This document shows positions 16,667 to 26,329 of a DNA stretch of 62,561 nt, piece by piece. A program made the translations under genes and the position numbers. The stretch covers positions 1 to 62,561 of the forward strand of contig SUTT01000007.1 in assembly GCA_015152565.1 (NCBI GenBank), read 5' to 3'. Position 1 is the first letter of the stretch; each line of letters opens with the position of its first letter. The stretch is from Cyanobacteria bacterium SIG27 (GTDB taxonomy: Bacteria; Cyanobacteriota; Vampirovibrionia; Gastranaerophilales; Gastranaerophilaceae). A model generated the notes under the pieces. It did no database searches and was not told the DNA's origin. It saw nothing but the letters and a program-made list of their open reading frames with translations.

Positions 16667-18927
16667 TATTCCTCATCCATATCTCTCGAATATTTACAAG
16701 TTTTAGAAGAACACTGAATTTTATTTCCTCTTTTTAAATATTTTTTAACTAGCAAACTTCCGCAATCTGGGCATTTTTCCCCGTTTGGCTCTGCCCAAAG
16801 AGCAAATGAACAATCAGGATATTTTGAACAACCCCAGAAAAATGTTCCATAGCGAGATTTTCTTTTAACCATTTCACCATCTCGTCCGGCTTTTTCACAT
16901 TCTGGGCATTTAACGCCTGATGATTCAACAATAGAGAAACGTTTTTTACATTTATCATTTAAACATTGATAATATTTTCCATAAGGACCTGTTTTTATAA
17001 CCATATCGCCACCGCATTTTTCGCATTTTTTATCGGTTGGCTCATCCTCTGGAATTTCAACTTTTTGCGCTTGACCATCCATTGGTAATGCTGTCTTGCA
17101 TTCGGGATATCCGCTACAAGCTAAAAACTGTTTTCCATAACGAGAAAGTTTGACCACCATTGGTTTTCCGCAATTTGGACAAGTTTTATCCGTTTCAATA
17201 TCAACACGCTTCATGTTTTTTGAAGCAGCAGCGAGAGTAATTGAAAATGGCTTCCAAAAACCGTTTAAAAATTTAATGCTATCTTGCTTATCTTCAGCAA
17301 TATCATCCAAACTTGCTTCCATTTTGGCAGTAAATTTATAATCCATAATATCGACAAAGTTTTCGTTTAATTGCTTGCAGACTGCTCTACCTAGCGGAGT
17401 TGGTTTTAGTGATTTATTATCTATTTTTTCAACATAATTTCTTTGTTGAATTTTAGTAATAATCGGAGCATAAGTTGATGGGCGACCAATTCCATATTCT
17501 TCAAGCTGCTTAACTAAACTTGCTTCAGAAAATCTTGCAGGAGGTTGAGTGAAGTGTTGTTCAGGTAATAATTCTTTTAATTCCAATTCATCCCCAACTT
17601 TTAAATCCGGGAATTTTTGAGAAATTGCCTCATCCTCATCATCTCTATAAATTTTTGAAAAACCATCAAAAACAACTTTGGATGAACCCATTTTGAAAAT
17701 ATATTTGTTTGCAGTTATATCAACTGTTAAATTTTTAACTTTAGCATTTGTCATTTGAGAAGCCATAAATCTATCCCAAATTAATTTGTAGAGTTTATAT
17801 TGCTCTATAGTTAAATACTTTTTAATGCTTTCAGGAGTTTTCTCAACGTAAGATGGGCGAATTGCTTCGTGCGCATCTTGCGTATTTTGCTTTTTCTTAG
17901 CATAAACATTTGGTTTTTCTGGATAATATTCATTACCAAAATTATTTACAATATATTCTTTAGCAGCAGCGGTCGCATCATCTGATATACGAGTAGAATC
18001 TGTTCTCATATATGTTATAAGACCAACTGAACCCTCGCCTAAGTCAATACCTTCATATAACTTTTGAGCAATTTGCATTGTTTTTGATACACCATAGCCT
18101 AGTTTTGAACTTGCTTCACGCTGAAGAGTTGAAGTTATAAATGGTGGTTGAGGTTTTCTTTGAGTATCACGAGGTGTGATTTTTGAAACTACATATTTTG
18201 CATTTTCAAGATTTTTTAAAATTTCTTTAATTTCATCTTCGTTATGAATTTCAAGTTTTTCATCTTTTTCGCCTTTAATTACACGAGAAAGTTCAGCTTT
18301 AAACTCTGCTTTTAATTTTGTTAAAATAGCGTCAATTGACCAATATTCAACAGGTACAAATGCTTCAATTTCATCTTCTCTTTCGCATATCATTTTTAGA
18401 GCGACAGATTGAACACGACCAGCAGAAAGCTTATAGTTTTTCATTGTATCCCATAAAATCGGAGATATTTTAAAACCAACAAGTTTATCTAAAATTTGGC
18501 GAGTTTTTTGTGCTTCAACTTTTAACATATCAATTTGATGATAGTTTGCAACGGCCTCTTTAATGGCATTTGGCGTAATTTCATTAAAAACTATTCTAAA
18601 GATTTTATCTTGCGGAAATTTAAGACACTCTTTAACATGCCATGCTATAGCTTCCCCCTCACGGTCAGGGTCGGATGCAAGATAAATTCTATCAACAGTT
18701 TTAGCTATTTTATTTAATTCTGTAATAACCTTTTTCTTTTCAGGAATAACTTCAAAAGTTGGTTTAAAATTATTTTCAATATCAAAACCAAGCCCTTTAG
18801 AAGCTAGATCTCTAACATGACCCATGGAAGCTTTAATTAAATAATTACTTCCTAAGATTTTACCTATTGTTTTTGATTTTGCGGGTGACTCAACTATAAC
18901 TAATGTTTTTTCTTCTTTATTTGCCAT
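16666..18927 (-). CDS. topA: DNA topoisomerase I
   Basis: This 753-residue type IA topoisomerase relaxes negative supercoils. The Toprim start is TLVIVESPAKSKTIGKIL, with the DPDREGEAIAWHV acidic motif and the active-site Tyr in GLITYMRTDSTRIS. The C-terminal third holds four Cys4 zinc-ribbon modules, beginning CPNCGKP, CEKCGGD, CPECEKAG and CPDCGSL. It lies between dprA (eight bases upstream) and aroE (one-base overlap). Confidence 0.97.
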   Translation of the reverse strand: MANKEEKTLVIVESPAKSKTIGKILGSNYLIKASMGHVRDLASKGLGFDIENNFKPTFEVIPEKKKVITELNKIAKTVDRIYLASDPDREGEAIAWHVKECLKFPQDKIFRIVFNEITPNAIKEAVANYHQIDMLKVEAQKTRQILDKLVGFKISPILWDTMKNYKLSAGRVQSVALKMICEREDEIEAFVPVEYWSIDAILTKLKAEFKAELSRVIKGEKDEKLEIHNEDEIKEILKNLENAKYVVSKITPRDTQRKPQPPFITSTLQREASSKLGYGVSKTMQIAQKLYEGIDLGEGSVGLITYMRTDSTRISDDATAAAKEYIVNNFGNEYYPEKPNVYAKKKQNTQDAHEAIRPSYVEKTPESIKKYLTIEQYKLYKLIWDRFMASQMTNAKVKNLTVDITANKYIFKMGSSKVVFDGFSKIYRDDEDEAISQKFPDLKVGDELELKELLPEQHFTQPPARFSEASLVKQLEEYGIGRPSTYAPIITKIQQRNYVEKIDNKSLKPTPLGRAVCKQLNENFVDIMDYKFTAKMEASLDDIAEDKQDSIKFLNGFWKPFSITLAAASKNMKRVDIETDKTCPNCGKPMVVKLSRYGKQFLACSGYPECKTALPMDGQAQKVEIPEDEPTDKKCEKCGGDMVIKTGPYGKYYQCLNDKCKKRFSIVESSGVKCPECEKAGRDGEMVKRKSRYGTFFWGCSKYPDCSFALWAEPNGEKCPDCGSLLVKKYLKRGNKIQCSSKTCKYSRDMDEE

Positions 18928-18935
18928 TATTAACC

Positions 18936-20069
18936 TTATTTAGCTTTATAATATTTGCCGTTATTTTGTACTACTAATCCTTTAATTTCAAGTTCAGTTA
19001 AAGTAATCATAAGTTGCGATATTTCGATATTTGTACTTCCTATTATCTCATCAAAAGATTTTGCTTCAATAGATATTATATCTAAAACATTTTTTTCTAC
19101 TTCATCAAGCTCACAATCGCAGACTTGTTCTTTTTGTTCTAATTCTCCCCAATTTAATTGATTTAAAATATCTTGCGCATTTATCGCAATACCTGCACCA
19201 TTTTTAATTAGATGATAAATCCCCTCTGTGTTTGGATTCATGATATTTCCAGGTAAACACATCAGCTCTCGATTATAATCTAGCGTTAAATTAGCACTAA
19301 TCATCGCTCCTGATTTCAATTGAGCCTCGGCAACCAAAGTACCTTTAGAAATCCCCACAACAATTCGATTTCTTTGAGGAAAATTACCTGCCATAGGACG
19401 AGTTTTAAGTGGATACTCGCTAAAAATTGCTCCAAAATCTTGCTCGATTTTATCATATAAATATTTATTTTGAGCTGGATAAACGATATCTAATCCGCAA
19501 CCAATGACTCCGATTGTTTTAAGATTATTTTCAATGGCTGATTTATGAGCTTGCGCATCAATACCATAAGCAAGCCCTGAAATAATGTTTATATTTGTAT
19601 TTCCCAATTGAGATATTAAATTATTCAAAGCTAATTTAGCATCAATTGAAGCATTTCTTGAACCCACAACAGCTAAATTGCAAGAATAATCAATATCATC
19701 TAAATTTCCTTTATAATACAAACTTAAAGGAAAATCAGGAATTTCTTTTAATAGAGGTGGATATTTTTCATCTTCAACAGTAATAATTTTAACGTTTTTA
19801 TCTAAAAAAGCTTTTTTATAACACTCATCAACATCTAATTTATCTCTTTGAGATAAGAAGTTTCTTGGAATGGATATTTCAAGATTTTCCACCATTGCAG
19901 CAAGGTCTTTTTCATCAGCCTGCCAAGCTCTTTTAATATCAAAATCGAAATATTCTAATAACTGCGCTTTAAACAAAGGGCGAACATTTAACAAATAACT
20001 AAAAGCTACATAATATTTAATTTTATCCGTTGTGTTTAAAATATCCAATTTCTCTTGAACTGTTTTCAT
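18936..20069 (-). CDS. dprA: DNA processing protein DprA
   Basis: DprA (377 residues) loads RecA on incoming single-stranded DNA during transformation. The Rossmann core is clear: AVVGSRNASIDA, IISGLAYGIDAQAHKSA, TIGVIGCGLDIVYPAQN, and GNFPQRNRIVVGIS with the GTLVAEAQLKSGAM phosphate-binding segment. A helical N-terminal domain and a C-terminal winged-helix-like part flank it. It starts a dprA-topA-aroE cluster, an order also seen in other bacteria (dprA-topA). No competence machinery is in the window apart from the pilin-like protein. Confidence 0.93.
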   Translation of the reverse strand: MKTVQEKLDILNTTDKIKYYVAFSYLLNVRPLFKAQLLEYFDFDIKRAWQADEKDLAAMVENLEISIPRNFLSQRDKLDVDECYKKAFLDKNVKIITVEDEKYPPLLKEIPDFPLSLYYKGNLDDIDYSCNLAVVGSRNASIDAKLALNNLISQLGNTNINIISGLAYGIDAQAHKSAIENNLKTIGVIGCGLDIVYPAQNKYLYDKIEQDFGAIFSEYPLKTRPMAGNFPQRNRIVVGISKGTLVAEAQLKSGAMISANLTLDYNRELMCLPGNIMNPNTEGIYHLIKNGAGIAINAQDILNQLNWGELEQKEQVCDCELDEVEKNVLDIISIEAKSFDEIIGSTNIEISQLMITLTELEIKGLVVQNNGKYYKAK

Positions 20070-20103
20070 AAAATTAGTTTATCATAAGAAAATATTTTTA
20101 ACT

Positions 20104-20133
20104 AAAAACCCCTATGGATTCCATAGGGGTTTT
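20104..20133 (-). terminator. Terminator after the SLH-domain gene
   Basis: AAAACCCCTATGGA-TTCCATAGGGGTTTT is a long symmetrical hairpin between the SLH gene and dprA, both on the minus strand. It isolates the SLH gene from the dprA operon. Confidence 0.85.
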
Positions 20134-20156
20134 AATATTTCAAACAGTCAATTTAA

Positions 20157-21593
20157 TTAGAAAATAACTGTTAATTCTTCGTTTGGATTTAGTGCAGCTG
20201 AATTTGAAACTGATGGAACGATAGTGTATAACAATTCGTCACCGATTTCATAAACGATACCAAATGTACCAGAAACAACTGTTTTAACAATTCCGTAAAC
20301 ACCTTTTCCTAGTGTTACAAAAGAGTTACCGAAGCTTGCAACACCACGTCCTAGATGACCTGTAAATGTTTCAACTAATGTATCTGATAATCTATCGCCA
20401 TATTCTTCTAAACCGTTACCGGTAATGTTAACGATTTGACCAATTCCACGACCAGTTACGCCAACTGTTCTTGCAGCAACTGTGAATGGAAGTCCAAGAA
20501 TTCTAGCGAAGATATTTGGATTGTTTAATTTATCAGCAGTAGCGCTTGTCATTTCTTTTGGGAAATGAGCAGAGCAGTCGCCATTTTTGATTTCTGTAAA
20601 TTTAACAGTAACTGTTCCAGGGTGTTTACCTAAACCTGGTCTTTGAACTGTTACAACTTGACCAAATACTTCAGAACCTGTTGGGAAAGTTTTTCCTGCA
20701 ACAGTAACTTCTTCAGTAGTTTTAGCAACAAATCTGTCACCAATGTTAGAATGTTTAGCGTCAACTCTGTCTAACATTTTAACTTTAATTGCAACAGGAG
20801 TGCCTGCATTTTTGAATGCATCACCGATTAATTTGCCATTAGCACCGTATTTTAATCTTAATTCAGAAACTAATGTAGCTACTTGATGTCTTGATAAGTA
20901 TGGGTTAGCGAATAAAGCTTTTGGATCTGGCATATTATCAACTAAACCAGAAGCAATAACTTCTTTTGTGCAACCATAAGCCCAAGTAGGAATATTTTCA
21001 ACAACTTGTCCATTGATTTTAGGAGCAGAACCATCGTTTTTATAATCAACTTGAATTAATTTAGCGATAGTAGCAAAAACTTCTGCTTTTGTGATTGCTT
21101 GGTCTGGTTTGAACGATTTATCAGGATAACCAATCATAACATCGGCAGCAGTTGCTTTGTTGATTTCGTCATTTGCCCAATAAGCGTTAGTTACATCTGT
21201 GTAATCTTTAAGTTCATTAACTTGAGCCATATTTAAGCCTTGAGATAACATGAAAGCTAACTCAGCTCTTGAAATAGGCATTTTAATATCGAAATCTTTA
21301 TCACCTTTTCTAACACTCATAGTATTTAATAAGTCTTTAGAAAATGCGTTTACATAGATATTGTCTTTATTTGTGAAACCTAGTCTATTTTTTTGTTTTA
21401 AAACTTTTCCGCCAATTCTATAAATTGAATTAGCATCTTTAAATTCTGTAGCGTCAGCATTCATTAAAGATGGATGTGCATAAACTTGAACTTTTTCACC
21501 TTTTTTGCAAGGGCAAGGTTCTTTAGCGATAACGCCAGCACAAGTTAAAAATAATGCTAATGTTACAGATAATGCTTGTGTAGTTTTTTTCAT
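20157..21593 (-). CDS. SLH-domain envelope protein
   Basis: The chosen start is the ATG at 21593 (478 residues). It has AAGGAG just upstream and leads directly into a signal peptide (MKKTTQALSVTLALFLTCAGVIA). The longer frame from 21620 lacks a ribosome binding site. A short Cys/Lys-rich segment (PCPCKKG) follows. S-layer homology repeats cover about 95-240 (ISRAELAFMLSQGL, FKPDQAITKAEVFATIAKL, YLSRHQVATLVSEL). A beta-rich domain with GDRFVAKTTEEVTV and PTGSEVFGQV lies at about 260-340, and the C-terminus is Gly/Val-rich. SLH domains bind cell-wall polymers and in cyanobacteria link outer membrane and peptidoglycan. Its beta domain resembles the protein at 57613. Confidence 0.88.
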   Translation of the reverse strand: MKKTTQALSVTLALFLTCAGVIAKEPCPCKKGEKVQVYAHPSLMNADATEFKDANSIYRIGGKVLKQKNRLGFTNKDNIYVNAFSKDLLNTMSVRKGDKDFDIKMPISRAELAFMLSQGLNMAQVNELKDYTDVTNAYWANDEINKATAADVMIGYPDKSFKPDQAITKAEVFATIAKLIQVDYKNDGSAPKINGQVVENIPTWAYGCTKEVIASGLVDNMPDPKALFANPYLSRHQVATLVSELRLKYGANGKLIGDAFKNAGTPVAIKVKMLDRVDAKHSNIGDRFVAKTTEEVTVAGKTFPTGSEVFGQVVTVQRPGLGKHPGTVTVKFTEIKNGDCSAHFPKEMTSATADKLNNPNIFARILGLPFTVAARTVGVTGRGIGQIVNITGNGLEEYGDRLSDTLVETFTGHLGRGVASFGNSFVTLGKGVYGIVKTVVSGTFGIVYEIGDELLYTIVPSVSNSAALNPNEELTVIF

Positions 21594-21682
21594 AACATAC
21601 TCCTTATTCTTATCTGACAAACTTGTAACACAATAGTATTACGCTAATTATCTAATAATTATAAAATGTAGTCAAGAAAAAA

Positions 21683-22870
21683 TTACATGGCATTAATATC
21701 GCTGTAAATCAGCGCTGATGCGTCTTGAATAAATATTTTTGCACCGTAATCGTTATGCGGTCTTTTAGCTAAAATTGTTACTATATATTTTTTACCGTTA
21801 TTAGCATAAACTATACCACTATCGCCAAGCATTGTGCCAATATCACCGGTTTTATGAAGTACCATTGTATCTTGCGGCAGTTTTTCTTTAATTAGATGAA
21901 TATTTTTAGTGTTTCCAAGATATTCTTTTAAAATATTTTTATATTTTGGATTAATATAGTTTGGATTATCTATATTATATAAAATTTTAGAAATTTCTCT
22001 TGCAGTGATTTTATTTGTTCCATCCATATCAGGAAGCCATTCATGCATTGAAGTCACTTGAAATCCAAGGTTTCTCATTGCACGGTTAAAACCGTCCATT
22101 CCGCCAATTTCATATAAAAGCATATTGGTTGCCGAATTATCAGAATTAGCTATCATAATATTTGCTAAATGATCAAGTGAATAAGCAACATCTGCTTTTG
22201 TATATTGCAAATCTCCGGAACCAAGAGTTCTATATTCTTCCTTAAATACTCTTTTATCAGTTAGCGAAATTGGGTTGATTGTAGAAGATGTTTCATCAAC
22301 AAGTCTAATTAATTCAAAAGCAATAGGGATTTTAATTATGCTTGCAGATGGATAAATTTCATCTGAATTAATTTCAAGACCAGAACCTGTTGAATATTCC
22401 CAAACAAAAATACTTGGTTTCAGCTTTGGATATTTTTTTGCTAATTCTAAAAGCTTATTTTTAGTATCAGTCATTTCAGATATTATTTGAATATCTGTAA
22501 TTTCTTTTGTTTTTTGTGCTCTTGGAGTAAGTAAATATTCACCCATAAAATATGAATTGTGAAAATATTGATTAGTTGGTAAAACCCAAGAACTTATATC
22601 AAGCTTAAAATGATGATTTAAAATGCGATTTAGATATAACGGCTTAAAATAGTTTTCATAATTATACGGACAAACAAAATATCCATACAAACCTAAAATC
22701 GACAGTGCAAAAGTTTTAACAAATAACCTTTTAAAAGGATTTTTCTTCTTTTTTAAAGGTATTCTTCTTTTTGCAGGCTTAATTTCCTCCACATAATCAT
22801 AATAGTGATGATTATGAGAATAGATATCTTGAAATTTATCGAAATTCTGTTTTTTTAATGGATTCGACAA
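21683..22870 (-). CDS. Membrane-anchored serine hydrolase of the class A beta-lactamase fold
   Basis: This 395-residue protein starts with a basic cytoplasmic segment and one transmembrane helix (about 52-66). The extracytoplasmic domain has the three motifs of the penicillin-binding/beta-lactamase fold: SxxK at Ser177-Lys180 (SIIK), SDN at 243-245 and KTG at 340-342. An intact class A omega-loop glutamate could not be assigned with confidence. It may be a peptidoglycan-related hydrolase or a beta-lactamase, and drug resistance should not be assumed. It is divergent from the diguanylate cyclase gene. Confidence 0.85.
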   Translation of the reverse strand: MSNPLKKQNFDKFQDIYSHNHHYYDYVEEIKPAKRRIPLKKKKNPFKRLFVKTFALSILGLYGYFVCPYNYENYFKPLYLNRILNHHFKLDISSWVLPTNQYFHNSYFMGEYLLTPRAQKTKEITDIQIISEMTDTKNKLLELAKKYPKLKPSIFVWEYSTGSGLEINSDEIYPSASIIKIPIAFELIRLVDETSSTINPISLTDKRVFKEEYRTLGSGDLQYTKADVAYSLDHLANIMIANSDNSATNMLLYEIGGMDGFNRAMRNLGFQVTSMHEWLPDMDGTNKITAREISKILYNIDNPNYINPKYKNILKEYLGNTKNIHLIKEKLPQDTMVLHKTGDIGTMLGDSGIVYANNGKKYIVTILAKRPHNDYGAKIFIQDASALIYSDINAM

Positions 22871-23024
22871 TACGTTATACCGATAATCTAGCTACCATAT
22901 CAGTTTAATAAAATTATGTAAAATTAAACATAGTATATTTAGATGAAATATGTCTGACATAAGTCATTTTGGGTATTAAAAATATGTTATACTTAACAAA
23001 GATTAGGTTTATAAAGGAGTTACT

Positions 23025-23900
23025 ATGAATATAGTTATATATAGCGAAACAGGAAGCTCTGAATTAGCTAATTACATCAAATTGGATGATGAAACAGAAT
23101 TAAGAGAATTTTCGCTTGATGAATTAGAAAACTACAAACAATATAACCCCGGGGTTATGATATTAGATATCGATGAAGATAAAATCAGAGAGTTTTGCGC
23201 AATAAGAAAAATTGAATGCAGTGTTTTAGCTGTCGTGGATGAAATTCCGCAAAATTTAACAATCAGAGCACTAAGCTATGATTATATCAAAAAACCAATT
23301 AACCCAATTGAACTAAACGTAAGACTAAATGCCCTTTTAAAAACTTACACAACTAAAAAAGAACTAATTAAAACTGCAATTTGCGATGAATTAACAGGTT
23401 TATATAACAGAAAATATCTTCATCACCGCTTAGAAGCAGAAATTTCTCGTGCAAAACGTTACGGAACAAGCCTTTCTTGTTTATTATTAGATATCGATTA
23501 CTTTAAAATCGTAAATGATATGTATGGATATGATTGGGGCGATATTCTGCTTAAAAAAATCGCTCAAATGCTATCTGCATTGGTTCGTAAAGAAGACGTA
23601 TTAACTCGTTATGGTGATGAAGAGTTTATCATTATCCTACCTGAAACCACTGAACAACAAGCAATGATTTTTGCAGAACGTTTCAGAAAAGATGTTGAAA
23701 AAATGGAATTTATTCCAGCAAACGAAGAAGAAAGACACCCAATCACAATTTCAGGCGGTATCGCATCTTTCCCTTGCATGGAAGAGGTTGATGAAAATGC
23801 AAATACATTAATAAGATACGCAGAACATGCACTATACAACGCAAAACAATCAGGAAAAAACAAAATTGTTGAATTTTCCAAGATGAATTTAGGTTGTTAA
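23025..23900 (+). CDS. GGDEF diguanylate cyclase with receiver-like N-terminus
   Basis: The protein has 291 residues. The first 120 resemble a response-regulator receiver (VMILDIDED, KKPINPIEL) but the usual acidic pair near the N-terminus is missing. The GGDEF domain starts at DELTGLYNRKYL, with metal- and substrate-binding residues in LLLDIDYFKIVNDMYGYDWGD. The signature is GDEEF at 197-201, where the second Gly is Asp. An RxxD inhibitory site (Arg188-Asp191) lies five residues before it, as in active cyclases. It would make cyclic di-GMP if active. A terminator follows. Confidence 0.9.
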   Translation: MNIVIYSETGSSELANYIKLDDETELREFSLDELENYKQYNPGVMILDIDEDKIREFCAIRKIECSVLAVVDEIPQNLTIRALSYDYIKKPINPIELNVRLNALLKTYTTKKELIKTAICDELTGLYNRKYLHHRLEAEISRAKRYGTSLSCLLLDIDYFKIVNDMYGYDWGDILLKKIAQMLSALVRKEDVLTRYGDEEFIIILPETTEQQAMIFAERFRKDVEKMEFIPANEEERHPITISGGIASFPCMEEVDENANTLIRYAEHALYNAKQSGKNKIVEFSKMNLGC

Positions 23901-23919
23901 TCTTAACCATATATATTTT

Positions 23920-23946
23920 AAAAGGAGCTTAAAAAGCTCCTTTTTT
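23920..23946. terminator. Bidirectional terminator
   Basis: AAAAGGAGCTT-AAA-AAGCTCCTTTTTT lies between the convergent cyclase and HlyD-like genes. Confidence 0.88.
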
Positions 23947-23955
23947 ATTGCAACC

Positions 23956-24921
23956 TTATTCCACCTTTACGCTTGCATAAACTTTAGAACCTGCTTTAAT
24001 TTTACATTTATTTGGATTTTCGATTTTGATTTTTACAGGAATATAGTTTTTCTTTTCCGGTAAAATTTCAGCAACCTCACCGCTTAATTTTTTCAATCCA
24101 TCACAATATACTTTAACAGTGGCTTTTTGACCTGATTTAAAATTTGCATTTGGAAGTTTTTTAAAGTTTGCAAATACGGTTATTTCATCAGGCAAAATTT
24201 CAAATAAAACTTCATTATTATTTGTCATATCGCCAATTTTGGCTTTCAAATTAGTAATTTTACCGCTTTTTGGGGCAATGATTGTCGCATTTGTTGCTTT
24301 AAGCTTAGTATCTTCCAACTCTTCCAGAGTTTCTTTTAGCTTTTCCATTTGCTCATCTTTTTTAATTGCGACATCTTTTAAAATATTATTAGTTTCTTTA
24401 AGATGTTTTTGCACTGTTTCATATTGAATTTGTGCAAGTTCAAGATTATTTATAGCATTTTCTAAATCTTTTTTAGTAACTGTTCCATCCTTAAATTCGT
24501 TTTTATATCTAATATAATCATCATTAGCATTTTCTAGGTTAATTTTTGCTTGCTCAATTTCTTCTTTAGTTTGTTTAGTTTTAGCATTAATATTATCTAT
24601 CTCATCTTCAAAAGATTTAAGTTCTTTTTGAGCATTGATAAATTCCTTTTCTAATTTTACTATTTCATCTTTATACATATGCCCATCAAGCTCAATTATG
24701 ATTTCGCCTTTTTTAACGATAGAATTATTTTCTGTATTAATTTCAATAATTTTTGCATTTATTTGAGGAGTAAATTTAATTAAACATTCATCAACTCTAG
24801 CATTCGTTGTCGTTTGATACATTGAAGAATGAAGCGCTCCAAAAACTCCAAGAAAAATCAAAGCTAAACCAATTGTTAAAGGAATCATAATTCTTTTCTT
24901 TTGATAGAATTTTCGCTTCAT
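23956..24921 (-). CDS. HlyD-family membrane fusion (periplasmic adaptor) protein
   Basis: This 321-residue adaptor has a short cytoplasmic start, one transmembrane helix (about 13-32), a first lipoyl half (ARVDECLIKFTPQINAKIIEI...IVKKGEIIIELD), a long alpha-hairpin coiled coil (about 80-205), a second lipoyl half (ATIIAPKSGKITNLKAKIGD) and a beta-barrel domain (VFANFKKLPNANFKSGQKATVKV). The layout matches EmrA/DevB-type adaptors that bridge an inner-membrane pump and an outer-membrane channel. No transporter or TolC-like gene is next to it, so its partner is unknown. Confidence 0.88.
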   Translation of the reverse strand: MKRKFYQKKRIMIPLTIGLALIFLGVFGALHSSMYQTTTNARVDECLIKFTPQINAKIIEINTENNSIVKKGEIIIELDGHMYKDEIVKLEKEFINAQKELKSFEDEIDNINAKTKQTKEEIEQAKINLENANDDYIRYKNEFKDGTVTKKDLENAINNLELAQIQYETVQKHLKETNNILKDVAIKKDEQMEKLKETLEELEDTKLKATNATIIAPKSGKITNLKAKIGDMTNNNEVLFEILPDEITVFANFKKLPNANFKSGQKATVKVYCDGLKKLSGEVAEILPEKKNYIPVKIKIENPNKCKIKAGSKVYASVKVE

Positions 24922-25036
24922 AATTACCTCCTCGCTTTTTCTTATAATAACATATTTTAAAGCTAAATAAAATTGTATTTTTCAAGAATATTTTTTTCTG
25001 ATAGAATGATTTTAAGGGTTAATAAAGGAAAATATT

Positions 25037-26329
25037 TTGGAAATTTTATCAAGATTAGTTGGCGTTGTTGGAATTATTGTTATTTTAGGCATTTGCTATT
25101 TAATGTCTAATAATAAAAAGAAAATTAACTTAAAAACAGTTGGTGTTGGCTTGTTGCTCCAATTTTTACTTGCAGTTTTTATTATGAAAACACCTATTGG
25201 AGCTAAAATATTCAGCTTTTTAGCCGGCGTAATCAATAAAATTCTTGATGCTTCAATTGCCGGTTCAAACTTTGTTTTTGGTTGGTTAACTAATTCACCA
25301 GATAAAATTTCCCTGTTATTCCCAGGAAAAGACTTTATTTTTGCACTAATTTTAATGTCAACAATGATATTAATTTTAGTTATTGTAAATATTTTATATT
25401 ACTACGGAATTATGCAAAGAGTGATTTTATTCTTAGGTAAAATCATGAATAAAATCCTTGGTGTATCGGGTGCTGAAGCTCTTTCAAACTGCGCAAGCCC
25501 TTTTGTAGGTAATGTTGCAGCGCAATCAATGATTAAACACTATCTTCCAAATTTAACAAGAAGTGAACTTTTAGCTTCAATGACAGGGTCAATGGCTTGT
25601 ATTTCAGCAAGCTGTATTGCAATGTATACAAGTTTTGGAATTAATACGGAATATCTTCTTGCAGCTTCCGTTATGGCAATTCCAGGGTCTTTTGTTGTTT
25701 CTAAAATCGTTTATCCTGAAACAATGGAACCTGAAACAAAAAAAGATTTTAAAATTTCAAGAAGAAAAAATGACGTTAACCTCCTTGCAGCAATTTCAAA
25801 AGGTGCATCTGAAGGTATGAGAGTATCAATCAATGTTATTGCTGTACTTTTAGCTTTAGTTGCTCTGATTACTTTCTGCAACGAGATAATGGGTCATATT
25901 GGTTTATTTTTATATAACACTTGCCATTTGGATTTATCCAAAATTGGAATTGACCTTCAAAATCTTACAATTGAAATGATTGTGGGTAAATTATTTGCTT
26001 CATTTGCTGCGCTAATTGGCGCAACATGGGGAAATATTGAAATGGTTGGTCGCTTAATCGGTGAAAAATTAATTTTAAATGAAACAATTGCTTATATTGA
26101 TTTAGTTAAATATATAAATATAAACGCATTAAGTGAAAAAAGCATTGCAATTGCAACTTTTGCTTGTTGCGGTTTTGCTAATTTTTCAACTGTTGCAATT
26201 CAAATCAGCGGTATTGGCGAACTTGCACCAAATCAAAGAAAAAATTTAGCTAGATTAGGTTTAAAAGCTTTAATATGTGGTACATTGGTTAGCTATATTT
26301 CAGCAGCAATCGCAGGAATATTACTATGA
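25037..26329 (+). CDS. Concentrative nucleoside transporter family permease
   Basis: This 430-residue CNT-family (NupC-like) membrane protein couples nucleoside uptake to an ion gradient. The start is TTG with AAAGGA upstream. Hydrophobic helices fill most of the length. C-terminal signatures are present: LILNETIAYIDL (Glu349) and CGFANFSTVAIQISG (Asn382, Ser384), which correspond to ribose-contacting positions in the family. The first hairpin, usually GQTEAP, reads GNVAAQ (158-163), so nucleobase contacts differ. It begins a translationally coupled run: its TGA overlaps the next ATG (ATGA). Confidence 0.88.
   Translation: MEILSRLVGVVGIIVILGICYLMSNNKKKINLKTVGVGLLLQFLLAVFIMKTPIGAKIFSFLAGVINKILDASIAGSNFVFGWLTNSPDKISLLFPGKDFIFALILMSTMILILVIVNILYYYGIMQRVILFLGKIMNKILGVSGAEALSNCASPFVGNVAAQSMIKHYLPNLTRSELLASMTGSMACISASCIAMYTSFGINTEYLLAASVMAIPGSFVVSKIVYPETMEPETKKDFKISRRKNDVNLLAAISKGASEGMRVSINVIAVLLALVALITFCNEIMGHIGLFLYNTCHLDLSKIGIDLQNLTIEMIVGKLFASFAALIGATWGNIEMVGRLIGEKLILNETIAYIDLVKYININALSEKSIAIATFACCGFANFSTVAIQISGIGELAPNQRKNLARLGLKALICGTLVSYISAAIAGILL

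Noticed and set aside
21594-21620. Longer start of the SLH protein
   Set aside because: The extension puts nine residues before a normal signal peptide and lacks a ribosome binding site, while AAGGAG precedes the ATG at 21593.
21683-22870. Calling the serine hydrolase an antibiotic resistance gene
   Set aside because: The motifs show only the fold. Key omega-loop residues are not certain and a membrane anchor with a long spacer argues for cell-wall work.
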